From NCBI GenBank assembly GCA_965262875.1, contig OZ253570.1:1-64000 (forward strand): 64,000 nt of DNA, given 5' to 3'. The DNA is from JBALVT01 sp965262875 (GTDB lineage Bacteria > Pseudomonadota > Gammaproteobacteria > Pseudomonadales > Halieaceae). The notes under the pieces were generated by a model. The model worked only from the letters and a program-made list of their open reading frames with translations, ran no database searches and had not been told where the DNA came from. This document shows positions 14,911 to 24,900 of the stretch, piece by piece; the stretch's first letter is position 1, and every line of letters begins with the position of its first letter. The position numbers and the translations under genes were made by a program.

Positions 14911-15299
14911 GTTGCAGCATTCTTACGGTGCTGTTGTCTTTGATCCGGTTGAGCGAAACGATAACAGTGTTTTAAAGCAACAGGTTGCTTTAACGGATCT
15001 CGACAGATCCTGTTTTTGTGGCCCTTGGGGTTCGGGCAAGCCGAACGCCACTTCGGGCTATTGGGGGCCTGTTCCGGCCCCCTTTCCAAATTGTGGGGCT
15101 TCCCCATGCTCGCTTTAAAAATCAAAGATTTTGAAACCTGCGCGTGGGTCCAGTCCCGCGCTAAAGCGCGAATTTTGAAATTCCCCGCCCCTTTCTTTCA
15201 TCGCATTCAGATTTTCAGAGCAGCGCCCTTACGGGCTTGTCTCAAAATATGAACCATTTGGGGAATAACCTCAAACACAGCGCAAAAGGAAACGTCAAA
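14911..15299. other. Non-coding tract upstream of the ArdC-like gene
   Basis: No gene supported. It contains a strong hairpin GGGGGCC...GGCCCCC followed by TTT (about 15063-15084), which may be another terminator, and two smaller stems (TTCGGGCAAGCCGAA and CGCGCTAAAGCGCG). The last 60 bp probably carry the promoter of the antirestriction gene. Confidence 0.4.
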
Positions 15300-16175
15300 A
15301 TGGCAAAAGTTGATATGCACGCAGTAATTACAAACCAAGTAATAGCATTATTAGAAGCTGGCACAGTGCCTTGGGTTAAGCCTTGGAGTATTGGCGGTTG
15401 CACATCCATGCCGCGTCGATCAACCGGGGCGTTTTATCAGGGTATTAATGTTTTAATCCTTTGGATGAAATGCACGGAAATGGGATATTCTTGCGACCAA
15501 TGGTTAACCTATAAGCAAGCGGCAGCTCTGGGCGGCCAAGTCGTCAAAGGATCAAAGGCAACGCGGGTGGTTTATTACAACAAGACTATTGCTAAAGATG
15601 AAAACGACAAGGAAACAATCATTCCATTTCTGAAATCCTATAGCGTCTTTAACGCCAGTCAAATTGAAGGATTGCCGGCACAATACGACCTTGAGCCAGC
15701 AGAACCAGAGGTTTTTGAAAATGAAATCATTGAACAGGCTCAAAATTTTGTTGATGGGACAGGTGCAGAAATCAAACATGGGGGCAATCGTGCATTTTAT
15801 GCGCGGAAACAAGACCAGGTGACCATGCCGGAGTTGAAACATTTTCACAGTTCAGAGGCGTATTTTCAAACATTGAATCACGAACTCATTCATTGGTCAG
15901 GTGCGAAAGCCCGGCTTGACCGGACCAAAGGCAAAAGGTTTGGTGATAATGCTTATGCCTTCGAAGAGCTGGTCGCTGATATGGGCGCGGCGTTTCTCTG
16001 CGCGCGTTTAAATATATCTCCGAACATGGAACAAACGGCGGCTTATATTCAAAGTTGGCTAAAAGTCTTGCGCGAAGATAAGAAGTTTATTTTCCGCGCC
16101 GCGAGCCAGGCATCAAAGGCGGCTGAATACCTATTCGATCTAAATCCGCAACAAAATGGGCAGGAGGCCGCATAA
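15300..16175 (+). CDS. ardC: ArdC-like antirestriction protein (ssDNA-binding plus zinc metallopeptidase)
   Basis: A 291-residue protein with ArdC architecture: an N-terminal ssDNA-binding domain (ITNQVIALLEAGTVPWVKPW and ITWLTYKQAAALGGQV-like segments) and a C-terminal metallopeptidase domain with HELIHWSG (HExxH) and a downstream FEELVADMGAAFLC glutamate segment. The start at 15300 follows an AAAAGGAAACG ribosome site; an upstream in-frame ATG lacks one. ArdC-type proteins protect incoming single-stranded DNA from host restriction during conjugation. Codon use is AT-richer than the transfer genes. It is isolated from the tra operon but lies in the leading region near the candidate oriT, where such genes are usually placed. 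Confidence 0.88.
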   Translation: MAKVDMHAVITNQVIALLEAGTVPWVKPWSIGGCTSMPRRSTGAFYQGINVLILWMKCTEMGYSCDQWLTYKQAAALGGQVVKGSKATRVVYYNKTIAKDENDKETIIPFLKSYSVFNASQIEGLPAQYDLEPAEPEVFENEIIEQAQNFVDGTGAEIKHGGNRAFYARKQDQVTMPELKHFHSSEAYFQTLNHELIHWSGAKARLDRTKGKRFGDNAYAFEELVADMGAAFLCARLNISPNMEQTAAYIQSWLKVLREDKKFIFRAASQASKAAEYLFDLNPQQNGQEAA

Positions 16176-16371
16176 GCGCACCCTGCGCGGAACGCGGCGC
16201 GGATGGCGCTGGAAGGGTGCCTTTGGCATGGCCAGTTTGCCCTTTAAAATACACAAAAACAACAGGTTAACACCCGTATTCTGCTTGTAAAAACACCCCG
16301 AATATGGTAAAAATAACCAAGTAAAACAACGCTTTAACCTAAGTTATCTATGCAAATAGAAAGGGTCTGAA

Positions 16372-16800
16372 ATGTCAGAGAAACGCAAGAGGCTGCCAAG
16401 CCGACGCCCGTCCGAAGTGCGTAAAATCAAGATGCAGAATGGCCAGTCATTATATGTGACTTTGGGATATGACCCCATGGTTCCGGATGCGCCAAAAGAA
16501 GTGTTTTATGATCGCGGGTTTCGGGAGGGCGCAGAGTTGCAATTCATCGCCAACGATATGTGCATCATGATCTCTTTGCTGTTGCAGGCGGGGTATACAG
16601 CCAAGGATATTTCCAAGTCGCTTTCAAAAACCACTGTGGAAACGCCAACGGGTTTCTCGACTTCTCGCGCATCACATACCCGAGAAGCTGCCAACCCAAC
16701 GGCTGAGGTGTCACAGCACGGCTCGATCGTAGGGTTGATCGTGGAGCAACTACAGATTGCCCCGTCATGGATGAAGGAAGTCGCGACCCGCACCAGTTAA
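16372..16800 (+). CDS. Hypothetical protein with an in-frame palindromic-repeat insertion
   Basis: A 142-residue protein starting MSEKRKRLPSRRPSEVRKIK. The N-terminal half (QSLYVTLGYDPMVPDAPKEV, VFYDRGFREGAELQFIANDM) resembles small proteins similar to the C-terminal TSCPD region of ribonucleotide reductases that occur on plasmids; that relationship is a suggestion only. Residues of about 96-112 (TGFSTSRASHTREAANPT) are encoded by a unit of the palindromic repeat family (16659-16711, with GCGCATCACAT), inserted in frame. The ribosome site is AAAGGG-like, upstream of ATG 16372. Function unknown. Confidence 0.6.
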   Translation: MSEKRKRLPSRRPSEVRKIKMQNGQSLYVTLGYDPMVPDAPKEVFYDRGFREGAELQFIANDMCIMISLLLQAGYTAKDISKSLSKTTVETPTGFSTSRASHTREAANPTAEVSQHGSIVGLIVEQLQIAPSWMKEVATRTS

Positions 16801-16824
16801 AGACGCAGAGATAGGATTGAAACA

Positions 16825-17187
16825 ATGAATGATAATCAAGAATACTTTGTTTTTGGATCAAATATGGCTGGACGTCACGGCAAGGGTGCTGCTCTTTACG
16901 CTGCAAAAAAACATAGTGCAGAAACCGGCATTGGTGAAGGAATTACAGGCAGTTCATATGCTTTGCCAACAAAAGGTTATAAACTTGAAAATCTTGATTT
17001 CAAAAAAATTGATGCAGCAATTTGTCGTTTTCTGGGTGTCGCTAAATCTATGCCTGAAGCCCGATTTATTCTTACACCAATCGGGACTGGACTTGCGGGG
17101 CATTCAAAAAAAGATGTTTGGCGCGTTTTGAAGCGTGAAGAACTGACCCAAAATATTTATTTGTCGGCTACATGGGTAAATGAATAA
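16825..17187 (+). CDS. Macro-domain-like A1S_2505-family protein
   Basis: A 120-residue protein with the pattern YFVFGSNMAGRHGKGAALYA, then SYALPTKG and ILTPIGTGLAGHSKKDV. This matches small macro-domain-like proteins annotated as A1S_2505 family, found on phages and plasmids. Macro folds bind ADP-ribose-type ligands; the substrate of this subfamily is unknown. It follows the 16372 gene by 24 bp and precedes the 17215 gene, so the three are probably one operon ending at the terminator at 17823. Codon use is AT-rich. Confidence 0.75.
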   Translation: MNDNQEYFVFGSNMAGRHGKGAALYAAKKHSAETGIGEGITGSSYALPTKGYKLENLDFKKIDAAICRFLGVAKSMPEARFILTPIGTGLAGHSKKDVWRVLKREELTQNIYLSATWVNE

Positions 17188-17214
17188 ATATTTAACGGAT
17201 TACAGGAGGTTATC

Positions 17215-17793
17215 ATGCAAGATTATAACGCAGTGTCAAAATGGCATTTCGAGAGCGAGATCGGCGAGAAGCGCGGCATGGTGTCCCTGGCCGAACAGGA
17301 CGGGATCACGGCGTTGCGTGTCAGGTTCGCCGATGGCGATACAGAGACCGCCACCATAGCATTGACGCTGGCGCAAGCCGAGTTCCTGATCGATGCGCTG
17401 CCCGCAGCTTTGAACGTGGTGCGGTCGCGTCAGGAACGCCGGGCTTGGGAGGCGTCGCTGTATGATCCCTTTGCCGATATTTGCGCGGATATTCCAGATA
17501 AAAACGGGGTGCCGCAAACCGGTCCGTCTCAGCCGGCCTCAAAGGCTGTGGCAAAAACACCAGCGCAGATTGCATCCGCTGCGGGTGATGCGCCGGACGA
17601 CATGGCATCGGCAGACCTGCCAATCCCTGCGCGGCGCGGTGCGCCGTGGACGGCAGCGGAAGAAGCGCAGCTGGCAGAGAGCCACGGCGCGGGGCAAAGC
17701 GTGAGCGTGCTGGCGGATCAGTTTGACCGAAGTCCGTTCGCGATCACAAAGCGGCTGGAAAAACTCGGCCTCATTGAAGCGAAAGCCGCATAG
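17215..17793 (+). CDS. Hypothetical protein with C-terminal helix-turn-helix-like region
   Basis: A 192-residue protein. The first 85 residues form an unrecognised domain (ITALRVRFADGDTETATIAL, ALTLAQAEFLIDALPAAL). A low-complexity Ala/Pro/Gln linker follows. The last 50 residues (GAPWTAAEEAQLAESHGAGQ, then VLADQFDRSPFAITKRLEKL) look like a SANT/Myb-like or sigma-type helix-turn-helix with the pattern W-x-EE-x-L...R-x-ITKRL. The ribosome site AGGAGG is strong. It may be a DNA-binding accessory or regulator. A terminator follows at 17823. Confidence 0.65.
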   Translation: MQDYNAVSKWHFESEIGEKRGMVSLAEQDGITALRVRFADGDTETATIALTLAQAEFLIDALPAALNVVRSRQERRAWEASLYDPFADICADIPDKNGVPQTGPSQPASKAVAKTPAQIASAAGDAPDDMASADLPIPARRGAPWTAAEEAQLAESHGAGQSVSVLADQFDRSPFAITKRLEKLGLIEAKAA

Positions 17794-17822
17794 CCAGAAA
17801 TCAAACTCCAGGAAATAGCAGG

Positions 17823-17853
17823 GCGCGGGATTGATCCTATCCCGCGCTTTTTT
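17823..17853 (+). terminator. Rho-independent terminator
   Basis: GCGCGGGA (17823-17830) pairs with TCCCGCGC (17840-17847), followed by TTTTTT. It lies 30 bp after the stop of the 17215 gene. Confidence 0.88.
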
Positions 17854-17903
17854 CATGCGCGCGCGATATGACGGTTATGCGCCGCAAGCGCGCGCGCATC
17901 CAA

Positions 17904-18053
17904 AAGGCTTCGCCCTAATAGGTCAAAGCCTGCCCGTTGGGGCGGCAGTTTCTCGGACCCATCGGACTGGTAGCCTCTCGGGCCCGTTGGCCCTGCCAAC
18001 CAGCGGGGCATTTCATGCCCGAGGTCGAGAAGTCGAGAGCCCGCTGGCGCGGG
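17904..18053. repeat. Cluster of palindromic repeat units
   Basis: Holds an inverted repeat built on CCTAATAGGTCAAAGCC (17911-17930 area; a related palindrome is at 18760-18800), then units of the core-hairpin family: TTTCTCGGACCCATCGGACT, CTCGGGCCCGTTGGCCCTGC and GGGCATTTCATGCCC (18006-18020, perfect stem). These share flanks with repeats inside traB, trbH and the muramidase gene. Intergenic here. Confidence 0.65.
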
Positions 18054-18099
18054 ATTACCCGGAAATCCATATCCGCTGATGCAACGGTTTCATCCGCGA

Positions 18100-18336
18100 T
18101 CACTTGTTGCGATCCTTGCCGGTACAATGTCGGTTGTGCTCTTCAAGCAATGTGGTGATGTCGAGGCGCTTTTGCTTTGCGGTTGCGATGAGCAGAAGCA
18201 GGGCGCGCAATTCCTGCGTGTCCATCGTGTTGAGCCAGTGCAAATCATTCTGGCTGATGCGGGCGTGGAGTCTTTGCATCATCGGCAGGTGGCCTTCACT
18301 GACGGGTCGTGTGGATTTCGGGTGTGGCTTTGGCAT
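18100..18336 (-). CDS. Small hypothetical protein divergent from traA
   Basis: A 78-residue protein starting MPKPHPKSTRPVSEGHLPMM after a GGAAA ribosome site. The C-terminal half is helical (TMDTQELRALLLLIATAKQK, RLDITTLLEEHNRH). It lies on the opposite strand from traA across the candidate oriT, the position of traC/traD in Ti-type systems, and may be an accessory transfer protein, but it shows no clear identity to either. The longer frame upstream to 18630 was rejected as repeat-derived. Confidence 0.5.
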   Translation of the reverse strand: MPKPHPKSTRPVSEGHLPMMQRLHARISQNDLHWLNTMDTQELRALLLLIATAKQKRLDITTLLEEHNRHCTGKDRNK

Positions 18337-18850
18337 GGATCGGTTTCCAATTTCGGGGTCATGCCGCAAGGTGCCACAGTTTGCCGCTTTTGCCAATCCT
18401 GCAAAATCACATAAACTGCACGTTTCGCCAAAACTCGCCAGCCTTGCCAAAAGCGCATAGACTGCCAAAACGTGAGCAGCTGAACGCCAGATTTTCGGCC
18501 TCATGCGGGTGCGGTTTTCGGGCTGGCTTGCGGCGCCGACATCCAGACGCAAATCCCGCCGCGTGATTTTGGCATCAAATTCGGGCCTCGGCGTGCGTTG
18601 TTTTCTGCCCCGAATTGACCACCCCATCAAGGTTGTTTCCGGGCTTGCCGCGCGTCCGGTTCTGCGCTTGCCATCCGCATGACCGTTCCACGGATTGCAA
18701 GGTTTTGAGTGCGCGCAAATCTGCCAATCTTCCTTGTTTTCTTAGCATTCCCGCGCCAGCGGGCAGGCTTTGACCTAATAGGTCGAAGCCTTTTCGAGCG
18801 ATTGAGAAACGCCTCTGATGTTTCAAACTGTTGTCGGGTTTACCGGCAAA
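18337..18850. other. Non-coding tract with a palindrome, between a small gene and oriT
   Basis: No gene with a credible start. A long minus-strand frame across 18575-18946 contains the palindrome GACCTAATAGGTC (18771-18783) and looks like shadow sequence. The palindrome is shared with 17911-17930. Confidence 0.35.
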
Positions 18851-18985
18851 TTCCAAGGGCGCATCTTTGGACAGGTTTGCGGGAAATGCGGCAAGGATGC
18901 GGTGAACTGATCCGTCGTTATATTTTACCAAAAATATTAAAGGCACGCTTATACAATAAATCTTTGCAGATTTATTGTGGCCTGT
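18851..18985 (+). other. oriT: Candidate origin of transfer (oriT) upstream of traA
   Basis: Two nick-like motifs occur: CCAAGGGCGCATCTTTGG (about 18853-18870), which starts like the Ti-plasmid CCAAGGGCGCA, and AAAGGCACGCTTATACAATA (about 18940-18959), which keeps the TTATAC that follows the Q-type nick region. A perfect 9-bp inverted repeat (CAATAAATC/GATTTATTG, 18954-18977) sits beside the second. MOBQ relaxase genes usually have oriT immediately upstream. Motif matching is from memory and imperfect, so the exact nick is not assigned. Confidence 0.4.
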
Positions 18986-18999
18986 AGTATACGAAAACT

Positions 19000-21900
19000 A
19001 TGGCCATGTTCCATTTCAACGTTTCGGTGATTTCAGCCGCCAGGGGAGGCTCCGCAGTGCGGGCGGCAGCGTATCGTCATGGCGCGCAGATGGCGTCCCG
19101 CGCCGCAGGCGAAACCTATTCTTACGCGGGCAAGGCGAAAGAGGTTGTGTATTCAGAGGTTGCGGTGCCGGACGGGTTGCCGGACTGGGCAGAGACTGAA
19201 TTTGGCAATGCGGCATTTGAGAAAGCACTGCGCGAGGTGCGTGCCGAAGTGCAGGCCAAAGATACCGATATGTCGGATGAGCAGATATCGCGTGCGGCTT
19301 GGGCGCGGGTGTCGCAGCGGCTTTGGAACGCGGTCGAGGATGGCGAAAACCGGCTGAACAAGCATGCCCATAAAGCGCAATATGCGCGCAGCCTGACGAT
19401 TGCGCTGCCGGCTGAATTGGCGCGTGATCAGCAAATTGAACTGATGCAGGGCTATGTTGCGACGTCGTTTCTTGCGCGTGGCATGGTGGCAGACTGGGAA
19501 ATACACGACAAGCAGGACGGCAATCCGCATGTGCATGTGATGCTCACGACACGGGAGATCGGCGCGTCGGACTGGGGCAAAAAACAGCGGGCGTGGAATG
19601 ATAAATCACTGCTGTCAGGCTGGCGTGCAGACTGGGCGCGGCATGCCAATCTGGCGCTTGAGCGGGCGGGGTTTGACGTGCGGATTGACCATCGCACCAA
19701 CGCGGCGCGGGGAATTTATCTGGAGCCTGAAGGCTGCAATCCGCATGTGGCAGCGCATGTTCAAAGCCGTGGGGATGTGGCGCGTGAAGCGGCGCGGTGC
19801 CAGGGGGTGCGGCAGCGTAACGCGGTATTTTTACGTGATAATCCCGCGCATATTCTGGTGGTCGTACAAGCGCAGCGCGCGGTGTTTACCGCAGGCGATA
19901 TCCGGGAAGCGTTGCAGGAACGGATGGTTTTTGGCGCGGATCATGAGCTTGACGCAGTGCTGCGCGAGGTGACGGGTTCAGAGCATCTGGTTGAGATTTT
20001 TAAGAAAGACGCGCATGGCCATGCGCAATACATCACCACGGCGCGGGCGGCGGACATTCAGCGCCTTGGCACGCACTCCCGGGATATGGTGGCCGGGCGG
20101 CTTACGCTGGATGCGCCAGAGGCGCCGGTCGCAGAGTTGATCTCGCCGACACTCAATCCCGATCAACGGGCAGCGGCTGAGGTCATGCTGTCGCCGGCGC
20201 GATTGACGCTGATCAAGGGCCATGCGGGCACGGGGAAAACCTATACGCTGGGTGAGGTGGCGCGGGTCTGGCAGGATCGCGGTTACGCGGTTCTGGGCGG
20301 TGCGCCATCGGGCAAGGCGACGCAGGAGCTTGGCGGCATCGAGGGGATGCGCACCGCGTCACTGGCAGCCTGGGAGGCGCGTTGGGCGCGGGGGGAGGTG
20401 CTGCCAAAGGACCGGTTTGTGTTTATCATGGATGAGGCCGGCATGGTGGGGGCCGGGCAATGGGCGCGGATCGCGGACAGGGTTGCGGCACTTGGCGGCA
20501 AACTGATTGCGGTGGGTGATCCCGAGCAGCTGCAACCGATTTCGGATGTGCCGGGCTGGGATGTGGTGGAGCGCGCCGTTGCCTCGGAGGGCGGATGCGG
20601 GTCCATGGCGGTGATGGGTGCGGTGCAGCGGCAGCGTGATCCACTGGACCGGGCCGCGACAGAGGCGCTGGCGCGGGGCGGGGCGGAGATTGCGCCGGCC
20701 ATTCGGTATTATGTGGCCAAGGGTGCGTTGCGCCTGGGCCGTGACGTGCTTGAGGATCCGGTCGGGGCGCTGGCAGAGGCCTATTACCGGACCGGGGCTG
20801 ACAAAGACCGGCTCGGGGTTTCGCCGTCGCGGATTGCGCTGGCCTATACCAACCGGGATGTCTGGGCGCTGAACGCGGCCATTCGTGCGCAGGCACTGGA
20901 GCGTGGCGAGATTGATGGTTCTGCGGTGCGCAATTACGGTATGATCACGCGGATTGACCGCTCCGGTGAAATACACAAGCGCATTGAGGTGCCGCTGGCA
21001 CTGGGTCCGGGGGACCGGGTGATGCTGACCCGTCCGCACCGCGCGCTTGATTTGCCGCGTTCCAGCTTTGGCACGGTGGTGGCGACGCGGGATGGCGAGA
21101 TTGATCTGCTGGTGGATGGGGGGTCGGTGCCCGCGTCCGGGTCGGTGCCCGCGTCCGGGTCGAAGCCGGTAACGATTGATCTGAAGACATTCCGCGATCT
21201 GGATTACGGCTATGCGGCGACAATTCATAAATCCCAGGGGTTGACGGTTGATCATGCGCTGGTGCTGGGTCACTGGCGTCTGAACCGCCATGCGGTCTAT
21301 GTGGCGCTAACGCGTCACCGGATGAGTGTCACGGTGTTTGGTCATCCGAAACATCTCACGCGGCCTGCTGATTTAATCCGGATGGCGCAGGCACCGGGGC
21401 ATCTGTCGGTGGATCTGGAGGATGGACCGGACCGGTTGGTGGGAAGCATGGTTGCGGGGGCCGAGGTATTGGGTCTTGATACGCGCGGTGACTGGCGCGG
21501 ATCCGGTGTTTCCGGGGAGCGGGGTCAGGTTTCGTTTCTGGGCGATGGCGCCCTGATGGCGGTGGCGGAACGGGTCGCCGGCTTGCTGGCCTCGGAATAC
21601 ATCCAGGGTGATCCGATCCTGAAAGAAAATCCGCATACCGGCAGCGACCCGAATGGCTATACACAGACGCCAACGCAGGTGATTGACGATCTGATCGCGC
21701 GGCGGTCGGTGTTCAGGGCCGATGATGTGGCGGGTGCGTTGTCACAGGTGGTGGCGGAGCCTGAAACCTTCCTGCGGCTGTTTCGCGAGGCGATGGCGCA
21801 TCCCGATCTGGTGGTCATGTCGGAAGGCGGCGATGGCGGTGAGGGCCGTATCTATAGTTTGGGGGCGCAGTTGCGCGCGGAACTGGAAACGGTGGATCTG

Positions 21901-24900
21901 GGCGTGCGGCTGGCACTGGAAAAATCACCGGAGATGGCCCCGGTTGTGGCGATGCAGGCCGAAGACGAGGTCGGGCTTAATGCGCAGCAAATGGCCGCTC
22001 TGGAGCATGGGGCGCAGGCCGGGCGGTTGCGGCTGATCCGGGGCGATGCCGGTAGCGGTAAAACCCGGGTGGCGGCGCGGCTTGCAGAGGTTCATACCCG
22101 TGCCGGTTGGCAGGTGATTGGCCTGACGCCCACGGGGGCCGGGCTGGATGCGCTTTGGGATGCGGGGTTCCGGGGCGCACATACGCTTAACCAGTTCACG
22201 CGCGCGCGCCGCGAAGGCCGGTTGCAGCTTGATCCGGGCACGGTTGTTGTGCTGGATGATGCCGGACGTTTTGGCGGCCGTGAGGCCGGGCAGCTGCTGG
22301 AGGATATCGCGGCCAGTGGTGCGAAGTTGATCGCGCTGATCGATGGCGGGGTGCAGGTACCGCTTGAGGCGGGGCCGGTGATGCGGGCGATCGAGGTCCG
22401 TGTCGGGTCGGCGCGGCTTGAGGGGATGCAGGGGCGCGCACCGGAGATGGGGCGTGCTTTGCAGGCCGTTGCGGCCGGGGATGCGCATGGGATCAAGATG
22501 CTCATGGACCAAGGGGTGATCCATGCGGGTGGAACGGTGCAGGGGGCGGCGGCGGCTTTGGCAACGCGTTACCTGATGGATCAAAGCAACGATAAAATCG
22601 CGCTGGCCTGGTCGCGCCCGGAAGTGGCGCTGCTGACCAGGGCAATCCGCGCGGGGCTTGATGCAACAGATGCGGCGCGGGCCGGGTTTGTGCCGGAAAC
22701 CGAAGGGGCTTTTGCCGGGTTAAAGCCGGGTGATCATATCCGGTTTGTGGCCTCGACGCCCTGGCAACAGGGCAAGCCTGCCAGGGATGCACCGCCGCGC
22801 ATTCGTGCCGGCGCGCGTGCGGAACTCATGCGCCGCGATGAAGACGGGCAGTTGCATCTGCGTCTTGAGGGGCGTTCGGGCAGCAGGGAGGTAATCTTTG
22901 CGCCGGATGCGGAGATACCGGACTGGCGGTTTGATTTTGCCAGCACAATCCATGGCGAGATGGGGCGGGCGCACGGGTCGGTACATATGCTGGCCTCACC
23001 GGGGATGAACCGTCAGGTGATGGCGGCGGGGATGAACCTGCATCTGGATGCTCTGAGCGTGACGATGCCCTGCGCCGGGAACCGCCTGCCGGAGGTGATG
23101 GCGGGTATTTTGCGCCGCGATGCAAGCGCGCAGTCTGCACTGGATTACGGGTTTGACACCGGCCTCGGGGCGCGTGAAGCCCTGCGCGGGCATGTGTATG
23201 AGGCGGCCCCGGAGGGCACCGTGCGGGCGGTGGAGCGGCTGCGTGAGATTGCGGGCCTCGCGGGCTTCGCAAGCCTTGCGGGCTTCACAAGCCTCGCCGG
23301 CTTCGCAAGCCTGGAGGCGCGGCCTGCGCATAAAGCGCTGCCGCGCGGCATGGAAGGCGAGGTGCTGGCCGAGGTGATCGGCGCGATGATCCTGCATGAG
23401 GGGGCGGCCCCCGCGGGGGCAGAGCGGCTGGCGGTGGAACGGGTGGTGGCCGATATCAGCGACCCGCGCGCCTGGCGAAAGCTGTTGCGGCAGGTGCCGG
23501 GCAGTTTGCCGCGCGCCGCCGATGATCTGGCGCGCCGCACTGTTGGTGCCGATGGCCGGGGCCGGCTTCTGATCCCGGCGCGGATTATGGCGCGCGGCGC
23601 GCTGATCGGACGGGCTTTGGGTGAGGACAGGGTGGCAACGCTGTTTGAGCGCGGGCTGGTGCTTTACGGCAAACGGGTCGCGGCTGCGCGACTTCTGGGT
23701 CAACCCGGGGATCTGGTGCCGCCGCGCGTGCGGGTGCCGGAAAAAGAATGGCCTGATCCGGCCACGCGGCCCGCGCGGTGGAAGGACTATGTGCGCGGGC
23801 AGTATCGTGAAGCCAAAGCCCCTGTCGCCCGTTTGCCGCGTATCCCCTGGCGGCTCGATGTTGCGCGGCTATTGGGAGAGGTTCCAAGTGCCGAGCAGAT
23901 CATTGCCGGGCAGGTGCTCGAGGATATGGCGGGGATGTTTGGTCTTGGGCGGCGGCGGCGCTCAAAAGGATCCATTTTGCGCTATGCCGCATGGCGGGCC
24001 GGGGTCAAAACCCGCGCGACAGCTGTGGCACGGGGCAAGGAAACACTGGATCAAACAGCCGCGCCAGCACAATCGGCGACCCAGGTGTTGGAGCGCAGCC
24101 AAAACCAGCGGCGCAAAGACATCACGACAGAGGCGGCACGGAAGGTCGCTGAACAGGCAGCACTGGTCAAAAGCCGTTCCGGCCCCTGGGATAAAGCACT
24201 GGTGGACAAAGCATTGGTGGATAAAGCACTGGTGGACAAAGCACCGTTTGATCCGGTGGCGGTGCCGGGGCGGGATTACGCCGGCATGGGGCTGCAACTG
24301 GCCCAGGCGGTGAGCGAGCGGGTGGATGTGCACAGTCCGGTGCAGGACATGGATCTGCCACAGTCTCTGGAAGCACTGGTGCGCGCCGCTGATCCCGGGC
24401 CGAAGTTCGACTTCACCGATGAAGAGATATGTGCCCGGATACCACAGTTGCCACGGCTTGATGGCGAGACGGCGGCACTGGCGGGGGCGGTGGGCAAAGC
24501 CCTTGCCGAGGGCCCGCTGGACGCTATTGCCAGCCTGCGGGCAGAACGGGCTGCGATCCTGCGCCATCTCGGCACCCCGGAGGCACCCCGGTTTGCGGCG
24601 AAAGCGTTTGTGCCGCGCCTGCGCAGCTTTACCCATAACGAGCTTTGGGCGATGAACACACCGACAGCGGCGTGGCCGGGCAGTCTGCCGCCGCGCTCAG
24701 ACGCAGAACGGCTGCGGATTGCGCAGGGCTTTAACGGTTATGCAGAGAAATTCGAAAAGGAGACAAAGATGCAGAATGCTGAACAAACCAAAGGGATAAA
24801 AGACGCAATGGTCAAAAAACTGGCACTTGGCCGGATTGATGCGCAGAGTATGGAGGTGATCGAGAAGGCGTTCAGTCTTGACGAGATTATGGCGTTGCGC

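Noticed and set aside
14715..15125. 136-codon minus-strand frame
   Set aside because: Low complexity, crosses two terminator-type hairpins and lacks a ribosome site or recognisable motif.
20359..21291. Long minus-strand frames inside traA, rich in His, Arg and Pro
   Set aside because: They are mirror frames of GC-rich coding DNA; the plus strand has continuous relaxase-helicase motifs.
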